Assembly (NCBI RefSeq): GCF_002001165.1
Contig: NZ_MUNQ01000016.1
Coordinates: 124,001 to 188,000, forward strand
Length of the DNA: 64,000 bases
DNA from: Rhodanobacter sp. C05
GTDB taxonomy: Bacteria; Pseudomonadota; Gammaproteobacteria; Xanthomonadales; Rhodanobacteraceae
Direction of reading: 5' to 3'
Positions within the stretch are counted from its first letter, which is position 1. The number at the start of each line of letters is the position of its first letter. Made by a program: the position numbers and the translations under genes. Below, one piece after another: positions 57,391-64,000 of the stretch. The notes under the pieces are model-generated. The model saw only the letters and a program-made list of their open reading frames with translations, ran no database searches and was not told the origin of the DNA.

Positions 57391-58872
57391 TTACTTCTTA
57401 ACGCCTTTATTGTCCTGGCCATTTTGGTGTAACACGACGTACTTTATGTGCCCCGTACTGTCTGGAACAAACTCAACCTCGGCGTTCACAACTTTCCAAA
57501 AAAACCTGGTTTTCGATTCAGGGAAAATCGGAAGCTTCCGTTGATTCGTGGCCTGGGCCATCAACTGCCCTCCCTCGATCGTGAAGACCAGGCTGAAGTC
57601 CGGTGCCAATTGATATGTCCCAACGTAACCAGCAAGGACGGACCGATCCAACTCAACGGCGGTGCGTACTGGTGGCTGGAAATCAGGCCAGGCGTATGCA
57701 GTTGCGATGCTCATCATGACCTGCGAAGCGAGCCGCCCACCTCCTTTGGCGTTAGTCATGACGACTGCGCCCTCTCCATTGTGCTCATACCCAACCAAGA
57801 GGCTCTCGAAGCCCTCATCGACGCCTCCGTGGGAGAAATAGGGATCGGTCGGGGAGCCACCGATCTCAAGACCAAGGCCCCAATGTCCTTTGCCTGGATT
57901 GAGCATTTGCTTCGTCAGGTCTGGGCTGAGTACGTGGTTGGCTTTGCCCTGCAATGACTGCTGAACCTCGAGCACATACCGAGCGAGATCGGATGGCGTG
58001 GTCCAAAGGCCCGCGGCGGCCTTCTCTGGATAAGTATGTGCTCCGCCAGGAATAGGCTCTCCATGGGCACCGTAAGGCGTCGCCGCCTCGACCTTGAGCG
58101 AAATCGGCAGGGGCTGCTCATAGGTGCTGTGGATCATGCCTATCGGAATCAGCACCGTATCGTGAAGCAACTCGGTGAAAGGTCGCTTTGATGCGTCCAA
58201 AAGAAGTTGTTGCATGACGGTGTAACCACCGCCGGAATATTTCCACTTACTCCCCGGCACGCTTTCCAGTCGAATCGGTTCGTTGTTGGCGGGTTTTTCG
58301 CCATTCAGCACCTGAACAAGAGTCGGTACAGGCGTATTGGCCGCGTAACCGGGAAAGCCATGCACGGTAAATCCTGCCGTATGCGTGAGCAGTTCACGCA
58401 AGGTCACCGTCGCGCCGGGTGCTGCGGGACTCGCCGGCACCTTCCAGGTCGTGAGTACGCTATTCACATCCGCGTCGAGCGAGAGCTTGCCCTGCCGGAC
58501 GAGACGAAGGGCTGCCATGGCTGCAATCGGCTTGCTGATCGATCCCGCTTGAAAGAGCGTCTCGGCGGTGACGGGTTCTCCGCCAATCCGCTCAACACCA
58601 AAGCCCTTTGCCCATTCGAGGGTCCCCTTGTGAATAACGGCAACGCTTATCCCGGGAACATGTAACGCCCGCATCCGCTCCGCGAGTGTGTGACAGGATG
58701 GCGGTTCGCCCTTGACGATGACAGGATCTGGAAGACAGGATTCAATTTCATTGATCCGTTGCCCCAAGTCATTCGGAAACTTGTTAGTGCCTGGCGTCAC
58801 CTGACCAAACAATGGGCAATTGGCTATGCAGAGAAACGTACATATCGCGACAATCTTTGCACGATGAGCCAC
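57391..58872 (-). CDS. Serine beta-lactamase-like hydrolase with C-terminal extension
   Basis: 493 residues. Signal peptide MAHRAKIVAICTFLCIANC. Beta-lactamase fold with SxxK in AGSISKPIAAMAAL, YSG in KYSGGGYTVMQQLL in place of the YxN motif, TLRELLTHTAGFTVHG, and HGGVDEGFESLLVGY in the KTG position. A C-terminal lipocalin-like region (about 400-493) contains YVGTYQLAPDFSLVFTIEGG, common in secreted peptidases of this kind. Not closely similar to the serine hydrolase at 47-48 kb. Exact activity unknown. Confidence 0.88.
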   Translation of the reverse strand: MAHRAKIVAICTFLCIANCPLFGQVTPGTNKFPNDLGQRINEIESCLPDPVIVKGEPPSCHTLAERMRALHVPGISVAVIHKGTLEWAKGFGVERIGGEPVTAETLFQAGSISKPIAAMAALRLVRQGKLSLDADVNSVLTTWKVPASPAAPGATVTLRELLTHTAGFTVHGFPGYAANTPVPTLVQVLNGEKPANNEPIRLESVPGSKWKYSGGGYTVMQQLLLDASKRPFTELLHDTVLIPIGMIHSTYEQPLPISLKVEAATPYGAHGEPIPGGAHTYPEKAAAGLWTTPSDLARYVLEVQQSLQGKANHVLSPDLTKQMLNPGKGHWGLGLEIGGSPTDPYFSHGGVDEGFESLLVGYEHNGEGAVVMTNAKGGGRLASQVMMSIATAYAWPDFQPPVRTAVELDRSVLAGYVGTYQLAPDFSLVFTIEGGQLMAQATNQRKLPIFPESKTRFFWKVVNAEVEFVPDSTGHIKYVVLHQNGQDNKGVKK

Positions 58873-58960
58873 TGGCGTTTTCCTTTATCCATAAGGGGAA
58901 GGCAAAGGCACGAACTACATCTAGGCGGACCACTGATATTTTGCGCCCGATCAAAAATCC

Positions 58961-59010
58961 AAGATCAGGTTCACTTTCTCACGGCCGTAAGTGAACCTGA
59001 CCCCGATAGT
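58961..59010. repeat. Left copy of a 43-bp hairpin repeat flanking the alpha/beta hydrolase
   Basis: Arms tcaggttcact (58965-58975) and agtgaacctga (58990-59000) around ttctcacggccgta. It is the exact inverted counterpart of the copy at 60073-60118. The 3' end of the hydrolase gene, including its stop codon at 58979, lies inside it. Confidence 0.8.
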
Positions 59011-60058
59011 CTTGAACGAGCGGCTCGATCTGCGTCTTCAGCACCCGGAACTGTGCATCGACCATGAGCGGATTGGGGTCGTGGCCGACCTTGTCGAGCA
59101 GGATGTATTTCTTGGTCGGCGCTTTGATGCGGTCGAAATACGCCTTGGTCACGCTCGGCATGGTGAGGAGGTCTTCTTTGCCTTGGATGATGAAGACCGG
59201 CATGGGGAAGGTCGTGCCGAGGGCCGGCAAGTCGATGTGCGAGAGCATGCCATCGCCCTTCATGCCCACGAACTGCATGTACGAGTAGTCCTCACCGCCG
59301 GTATACGCCGTCTTGTAGGCCGCGGTGTCGTATGGCGACCGGGAATTCCACCACGTGTCCGGCGCGGGCTGGGTGGTCTTCGCCTCGTACCGGCGTGTGA
59401 TGCGACGAACGATGCCGAAGGCGCGCGGGTTTTGCCACGGTGGTGCACCAAGGGCATCGAGCGAGGCGACCGCCTCTTTGTCGCCGGCGGCGCGCGTCAG
59501 CTCCAAGACGCGCGTGTAGGTGGCATTCTGGTTCGCGTGGTACTCGACCAACTGCGATGTGCCTTGGTAGGCGGAGAACAGCTTGGGCTGCAGCTTGAGC
59601 ATGTTGATCGCCAGCGCCGAACCCCAGGAGCCGCCGAACAAGATCACCTGCCGCTTGCCCAGGCGATGCGTGGCATAGGCAGCCACCTCCACGCCATCCC
59701 TTGCCATCAGCGCCATCGTGAGCGGGCGAGTGGCCGTATCAGGGTTTTGCGCAAACGTCTTGCCGCTTCCGCGCTGGTCCCACTGCACAAGCGTGAAATC
59801 CTTCTCCCACGGGCCGTAGAGATTTTCGGCAAAAGGCGTTGATGGATTACCCGGGCCGCCATGCACCATCAGAACAACGGGATTGGCGCAGTCCGCACCA
59901 CGAATGGTGACCCACTGTTCGATGCCGTCGATCGGCACGAAGCCTTCTTCCGAGATCTTCATGCCCGGCTTACATGCCGCGGACGTATCGCCTGCGACCG
60001 AAGGCCAGGACGCCAGCAATCCTGCGACCAAGCCGGCCGCAATCAACCATTTGTTCAT
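58979..60058 (-). CDS. Alpha/beta hydrolase, proline-iminopeptidase-like, exported
   Basis: 359 residues. Signal peptide MNKWLIAAGLVAGLLASWPS ending SVAG. S33-type features: VVLMVHGGPGNPSTPF (oxyanion HGGPG), VQWDQRGSGKT, nucleophile elbow FGGSWGSALAIN (GxSxGS), acid in IQGKEDLLT and His in KVGHDPNP. The last ten residues (YRGQVHLRP and the stop) are encoded by the inverted repeat that also sits just upstream of the start codon, so the gene and its repeats look like one unit that arrived together. Confidence 0.9.
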   Translation of the reverse strand: MNKWLIAAGLVAGLLASWPSVAGDTSAACKPGMKISEEGFVPIDGIEQWVTIRGADCANPVVLMVHGGPGNPSTPFAENLYGPWEKDFTLVQWDQRGSGKTFAQNPDTATRPLTMALMARDGVEVAAYATHRLGKRQVILFGGSWGSALAINMLKLQPKLFSAYQGTSQLVEYHANQNATYTRVLELTRAAGDKEAVASLDALGAPPWQNPRAFGIVRRITRRYEAKTTQPAPDTWWNSRSPYDTAAYKTAYTGGEDYSYMQFVGMKGDGMLSHIDLPALGTTFPMPVFIIQGKEDLLTMPSVTKAYFDRIKAPTKKYILLDKVGHDPNPLMVDAQFRVLKTQIEPLVQDYRGQVHLRP

Positions 60059-60072
60059 ACGTTCCCCAAAAG

Positions 60073-60119
60073 ATCGGGGTCAGGTTCACTTACGGCCGTG
60101 AGAAAGTGAACCTGACCCA
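60073..60119. repeat. Right copy of the 43-bp hairpin repeat, inverted relative to the left copy
   Basis: Arms ggtcaggttcact (60078-60090) and agtgaacctgacc (60105-60117) with loop tacggccgtgagaa. Together with 58961-59010 it brackets the alpha/beta hydrolase gene. Degenerate relatives are visible at about 60753-60782 and 62688-62745. Confidence 0.8.
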
Positions 60120-60201
60120 TGCTAGAGCCGCGGACCGGACCCACACGAGTCGAATGCAAGCCCTTAGCCCTTTGGTTCAGAACAAAGTCGTCCGACGAGC
60201 C

Positions 60202-60534
60202 TCAGCTTTCGTTGTCCCAGAACACGTCGACCGCGTCGCGGTTCATGATGCCCCATATGGGCGTGCCCAGTCTCACCAGGCCAGTGCGTATGCGATGGAG
60301 GGATTCGTCGTAAGCAGAGATGCGAAAGATCATCTGGTACTTCGAGGTGGTGAGCCACATCGATAGCGGGACGGACAGCCAGAACGTGTTGGATTTCGCG
60401 TTCAGGATGCGCAAACCGCTGGCGTCGGCCCAGTTCCGCAGCAGCGCCTTGGCGTTCTGGTAATGGCGCCAGCTCAGCCAGATGACTCCGGCGATCAGCA
60501 GCAAAAAGAGTAGCGGCGTGGCTCTGGTCATCAT
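60202..60534 (-). CDS. Small single-pass membrane protein
   Basis: 110 residues starting MMTRATPLLFLLLIAGVIWL. One N-terminal helix is followed by a basic soluble part (RHYQNAKALLRNWADASGLR) with a beta-rich end (FRISAYDESLHRIRTG, VRLGTPIWGIMNRDAVDVFW). The pattern recalls small inner-membrane proteins with a cytoplasmic or periplasmic beta domain, but I do not recognise a family. The start at 60534 has an ATG-ATG pair preceded by ggaggc. Confidence 0.65.
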   Translation of the reverse strand: MMTRATPLLFLLLIAGVIWLSWRHYQNAKALLRNWADASGLRILNAKSNTFWLSVPLSMWLTTSKYQMIFRISAYDESLHRIRTGLVRLGTPIWGIMNRDAVDVFWDNES

Positions 60535-60752
60535 GCCTCCAGGAATTTTCCATGCGAAGGCTAAGCGGTGCCTGCACGACCGCGCAAGCCGCCCGGCCGA
60601 GGGGACGGATGGCGGCGATGGGTGTGCCTAACCTGATGTGGCGCCCGACGCTTTTTGAATGGCGGCTAGGTGGCGCGCATTTGCAGAGGTCGACCGGCCG
60701 TTGTTGGCCGCTGTCATAAAAGGCACCACGCTCATTGAGCGGTTCGGACAGT

Positions 60753-60782
60753 GACGGTAAGTGAAGCTGCACCGATAGTTCG
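60753..60782. repeat. Degenerate copy of the hydrolase-flanking repeat
   Basis: gacggtaagtgaagctgcaccgatagtt resembles the right half of the left copy (acggccgtaagtgaacct onward to gatagtc). Only about 80 percent matches by eye and one arm is missing, so it is a remnant at best. Confidence 0.4.
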
Positions 60783-60790
60783 CATGAGAA

Positions 60791-61186
60791 CTACACCATG
60801 TGCTTTATGTCCCGAGGCAGGCTCACCCAGGCGTGCATGCGCCCCCCGTACACCGAGACGCTGGGCGCGGGGAAGGACGGATCCGCGAAGGCACCCACCG
60901 GGATGGCCATGCTCTCTACATCGCCTTCCATGGTGTAGTAGACCGTCGAGCCGCAATGCGGGCAGAAGTTGAAGGTGGCTCGACTCCCTTCGTCGCCGAC
61001 GCAAACGAACTGCTTTGCGTTTCCGCTGACAGTGACCGCACTGGCTGGAAACCGCGCCTGCACGCCAAACACGCTGCCGGTCCGACGCTGGCACGCGAGA
61101 CAGTGGCAGATCGAGACGCGGATGGGCTCGGCTGAAGTTGTCGCGACCAATTGGCCGCAAGAGCATGAGGCAGAACGAGAAGGCAT
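60791..61186 (-). CDS. GFA (glutathione-dependent formaldehyde-activating) family protein
   Basis: 131 residues. Zinc cysteines in the family order: CSCGQL (CxC) near residue 8, CHCLACQRRTGSVFG in the next loop, and CPHCGS at about 74, plus the FxFCxxCG-type spacing. The CENP-V/GFA fold is clear. The name does not imply proven formaldehyde chemistry; most members are uncharacterised. Confidence 0.88.
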   Translation of the reverse strand: MPSRSASCSCGQLVATTSAEPIRVSICHCLACQRRTGSVFGVQARFPASAVTVSGNAKQFVCVGDEGSRATFNFCPHCGSTVYYTMEGDVESMAIPVGAFADPSFPAPSVSVYGGRMHAWVSLPRDIKHMV

Positions 61187-61453
61187 CAGCGGCTCCCAGG
61201 TGGAAAGGAATCGAGATTCTGACAGCGGTGCCGGATTTCTTCAGTCACCCATGCGGAGTGCGTGTCGCGACAACCCGCCGCTCGGCCAACCTGAAGGCGA
61301 AGGAATGGTCACTGACACCTTATTCCCTGCGTTTTGCCGGCATGGGTGTGTCCCGATGTGCAAAGGCTCGAGCAGCGTCGGCGAAACCCATCGGCCATAG
61401 CTGAAGAAAAAGTGTTGCAGGAAGTGGCTCTGACCAGCTTTTTTATCCCACCC

Positions 61454-61822
61454 TCATGACCGGTGACCGACTGACCAAATCATGAGAACGACAGCCCTAT
61501 CTGGGGCTCGCGGACGGTGGGCAACTCCCTTGGGTACGACAAATCCTTCCTGAGGCCGAAGCTCAATGGAGCGATCCTCCAGGTCGACGATCAGTAAGCC
61601 ATCCAGCACAAAAAAGAACTCATCATCGACATCGTGCTTGTGCCAATGATATTCGCCATGTCTGACGCCGAGACTGATGATGGAGTCATTTACCCGGCAA
61701 AGAGTTTGGTCACACCAATCCTCCTTGCATGCGTTGACCATGGCCGCAACATCGATCGTTGCAAGCGCTGGAAATCCGATAGCTGGATCGGTAGTGTTGG
61801 GGTGTGCGTCACCGTCTGTCAT
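61454..61822 (-). CDS. Small cupin-domain protein
   Basis: 122 residues. Cupin motif 1 HWHKHDVDDEFFFVLDG (G...HxH...E...G) and motif 2 region PQEGFVVPKGVAHRPRAP, with metal-binding histidines. Single-domain cupins of this size act in sugar or amino-acid metabolism or as binding proteins; the specific role cannot be read here. Confidence 0.85.
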   Translation of the reverse strand: MTDGDAHPNTTDPAIGFPALATIDVAAMVNACKEDWCDQTLCRVNDSIISLGVRHGEYHWHKHDVDDEFFFVLDGLLIVDLEDRSIELRPQEGFVVPKGVAHRPRAPDRAVVLMIWSVGHRS

Positions 61823-61928
61823 TGCGTATTCACCTATGACGTTGTTTTGTTGAACCTGTCAATCTCGTGTAAACCTGCCGCAGGCAAGGCGGCGTGGGAT
61901 ACCTCAAGCGCTTCAGCGCCTGAGGCTG

Positions 61929-62438
61929 TCAGATCGAGCATGACGCCAAGCACGAGTTTCGAACGAGCAACCATTGCCTCACTACCTTGCCATCTCCCGC
62001 GAGACGTTCGCTCAAGCGTTCAAAACCGCACGCTTCAACCACCCGGATTGAAGCGACATTGTGAGGCTCGATCTCGGCAAGCACTTCGACTGCGCCACGT
62101 GCGAATGCAACTGCCGTCAAGGCTCTTACTGCAGCGCCAGCTATGCCACGGCCACGGCAGCCCTTTGACACTCCATACAGAACTTCGACTCTCCCGGACT
62201 TGGGCTGGCCTTTGAAGGCACACCCACCAACAATCGCATGCTCCGGACCTTCCAGAATAAGAAAGGGTGACCACCATGGTTCGGGCTCACCCGCAGAGAC
62301 CATTTCCAGAGCGCGGCGCATCACAAACGGAGGGGGCAGCGCCCCTTGATGTACAAAGCCAAGTGCGGAGAAAGAGCTGCCCTGCTCCAGGATGGCAGCA
62401 AGCTCCGACACGTTCAGTTGATGTAGCGTGACCAGCAT
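61929..62438 (-). CDS. GNAT family N-acetyltransferase
   Basis: 169 residues. Acetyl-CoA binding segment YGVSKGCRGRGIAGAAVRAL (RGxGIA) follows the beta-strand SGRVEVLYG. The C-terminal part reads EIEPHNVASIRVVEACGFER, the classic N-x-x-S-x-x-x-x-x-x-G-F ending of RimJ-like acetyltransferases. Substrate unknown. Confidence 0.9.
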   Translation of the reverse strand: MLVTLHQLNVSELAAILEQGSSFSALGFVHQGALPPPFVMRRALEMVSAGEPEPWWSPFLILEGPEHAIVGGCAFKGQPKSGRVEVLYGVSKGCRGRGIAGAAVRALTAVAFARGAVEVLAEIEPHNVASIRVVEACGFERLSERLAGDGKVVRQWLLVRNSCLASCSI

Positions 62439-62834
62439 GTCATGACACCTGACGATACGTAGAGCTAAAGGCTAAGCAGCTCCTTATCATCCCTGCAAAC
62501 TCAATTCTGAAGTACACGACCCCAAGCGGTTCAAAGGCGCAGCTGCGCTAGCGCGTGCAACTTCACTGGCATAACCGGGATCCAAAACCGGAGTCAGAAT
62601 GCACTTTATCGCATGCGCAACCGACATTCGCTCACAGACCCGCGTACGCGCGGCAAACCCCCCAAAGTGGCCATCGTGGCCGTCAAAGGATCGGGAGCAT
62701 GTTCACTTTCTCACGGCAGTAAATGACCCCAATAGTCGAGCGGGAAAGCTCAAACTAACTTAATTACCTCCGTCCCCTTAGATTTCTGACGAAGGCTCAT
62801 TGACCGAGGTCTTGTTCGTGTCGCCGAGCTTGCG
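62439..62834. other. 396-bp intergenic region with degenerate dispersed repeats
   Basis: No gene is seen. It carries a degenerate copy of the hydrolase-flanking repeat (62688-62745, including gttcactttctcacggc and atagtcgagcgg) and a copy of the attacctccgtcccctta motif (62763-62780). This marks the border between the GNAT gene and the propeller-like protein. Confidence 0.6.
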
Positions 62835-64000
62835 TCAGTGAGCGAGAGTCGCGTCCCATAGCAGAACTGCCGAACGATGTGGCTCGAACGCGATCGCTAC
62901 CAACGTCCCATCCGGCCGAAGAGCCAGCTGGGAGTCGCCAATGCGACCAATGCCGATCGACCCAAGTAGAACTTTTTTGGCGATGGGACGACATGTCGGT
63001 GTTGCACAATGCAGCAATGCGACAAAGGTCTCATAGTCCGGCGGCGGCGGATCGTTGCCTGCCGGAATTTTTGGGTATACGGCTTTTCCTTCGTAGACGA
63101 TTGGCGCAAACACCGGCCGATCTTCGGAGTCCAATTCCGCAGCGAGTGAAATATTGTTGTCGACGCGGCTCACAGTGTGTGTCTCACGAACACCGGCGCA
63201 GTCGCTGTCGACACAATGCATGATGCGGAGCACGATTTCGCCGTCCATCTCCATTGTGTAGCCTATGACGGGAAGGCCCTGCGATCCTGCACGAAGGACG
63301 ACCGCACGGAGGTTGGGTCCGCCGCCGCTGGTGGCCATTGTCGGCAGCGTGGCAACTCGCGAAGTGACGGTGTCTGCTTTGATGACGAGTTCGCGCACCG
63401 TCATTGCACTGCACATGCGATCTGCGCAATGCGCGAAAAACAGCGATGCATCGGATCCATTGGCACGCCCAGGGCCCGCGAAAGCGATCATGGCGCGCCC
63501 GTCGCGACCCACGGCGATCGAGGGATCGCCCGAATCGAACGTATTGATCGGTCCCACGGCGGTCAACATCGAGGGGGATGTACAGGCTGCATCCCGGCAC
63601 ATGGCGAGGCGCAGTTGCGTCGTAAGCGTGCGCTCATCGAACACGGAATAGATGATGATGGGAAAACCGTCCAATCCCATGGCGAGCCCTAACGCCTTGC
63701 CTGTCGCGACAGCGGTCGACGAGATTCTGGAGCACGCCCTGTCGTCACAATGAACCAGCAATATCGTGCTGCTAGAACGACCCTCACCCCTTGATACGGC
63801 CGCCATGGCGAGCCCGTCGGATCCGATGGCCAGAGCGACCGGGCCGATGAGCGACATGGCGCGCGTGGTTGTTGTGACGGCGTCGGGTCGGCATGGCTTC
63901 GTGCGGCAAATGGCAATCTCGAGCCAGCCTTCACGGCCGACCGCAGCGATCACCGCGTGACCCTCCGGATCGATCGCCAGGGCGGTCGAAACCCAGGTGT
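62835..64000 (-). CDS. Beta-propeller-like protein with a C-x4-C motif in each repeat (5' end outside window)
   Basis: Open to the right edge, about 388 codons within the window, so the N-terminus and any signal peptide are missing. The sequence is built of repeats of about 55-60 residues. Most contain a strand ending CxxxxC (ICRTKPC, VHCDDRAC, AMCRDAAC, AHCADRMC, MHCVDSDC, LHCATPTC) and a strand-turn of the type GSDGLAMAAVS / GLDGFPIIIYS / GRDGRAMIAFA / RPDGTLVAIAFE. Six cysteine pairs and seven glycine-turn units are visible. This suggests a six- or seven-bladed propeller with one disulfide per blade, implying export. I do not recognise a named family. Confidence 0.75.
   Translation of the reverse strand, partial: TWVSTALAIDPEGHAVIAAVGREGWLEIAICRTKPCRPDAVTTTTRAMSLIGPVALAIGSDGLAMAAVSRGEGRSSSTILLVHCDDRACSRISSTAVATGKALGLAMGLDGFPIIIYSVFDERTLTTQLRLAMCRDAACTSPSMLTAVGPINTFDSGDPSIAVGRDGRAMIAFAGPGRANGSDASLFFAHCADRMCSAMTVRELVIKADTVTSRVATLPTMATSGGGPNLRAVVLRAGSQGLPVIGYTMEMDGEIVLRIMHCVDSDCAGVRETHTVSRVDNNISLAAELDSEDRPVFAPIVYEGKAVYPKIPAGNDPPPPDYETFVALLHCATPTCRPIAKKVLLGSIGIGRIGDSQLALRPDGTLVAIAFEPHRSAVLLWDATLAH

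Overview
The window looks like chromosome of a high-GC gammaproteobacterium of the order Xanthomonadales. A Rhodanobacteraceae member (Rhodanobacter or Dyella type) fits best. This rests on protein style, very frequent ATGA-coupled gene pairs, REP-like palindromes, and the neighbourhood trxB / aat / ald-ftsK-lolA / rarA-serS. The genus is inferred, not proven.

Layout. 1-5 kb is an accessory segment ending at a tRNA-Ser(UGA) gene: the tail of a YprB-like nuclease, a solitary reverse transcriptase of the type found in phage-defence systems, about 1 kb without a clear gene, and an inovirus Gp2 / YagK-YfjJ-like gene next to the 3' end of the tRNA. 5-25.9 kb is mostly core: serS, rarA, lolA, ftsK, ald, trxB, aat, an HD-GYP protein and ispG. 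Between rarA and lolA sits a 7.4-kb block with a candidate PHO box, a TonB-dependent receptor carrying an in-frame TAG, a coupled class A (PAP2) acid phosphatase, a periplasmic-sensor diguanylate cyclase and a DUF1275 membrane protein. 26-37 kb holds an acetyl-CoA hydrolase-like protein, xseA, an AT-rich patch with two coupled small genes, a slipin, an aldehyde dehydrogenase, a YdcF protein and a three-domain GH18-NodB-GT2 protein.

37.2-39.7 kb is a type II restriction-modification locus of the XhoI/PaeR7I kind. The methylase is intact; the endonuclease has a TAG at codon 9. 39.8-46.3 kb has an EamA exporter, an ECF sigma factor coupled to a membrane partner and YigZ, and an ABC exporter. 46.5-64 kb is more accessory: serine hydrolases, a probable BPSL0067/STY0301 amidase effector-immunity pair, SDR/MDR enzymes with TetR regulators and visible operators, a DUF4199 / membrane-tethered LuxR pair, an alpha/beta hydrolase bracketed by inverted 43-bp repeats, and a partial beta-propeller-like protein with a C-x4-C motif in each repeat.

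Themes. Defence or competition genes (reverse transcriptase, R-M, amidase pair) are scattered through the window. The most testable regulatory reading is phosphate-starvation control of the receptor-phosphatase pair. Two otherwise intact genes carry single TAG codons inside conserved coding sequence, while TAG also ends several normal genes nearby. All family assignments come from reading motifs by eye; no database search was run.
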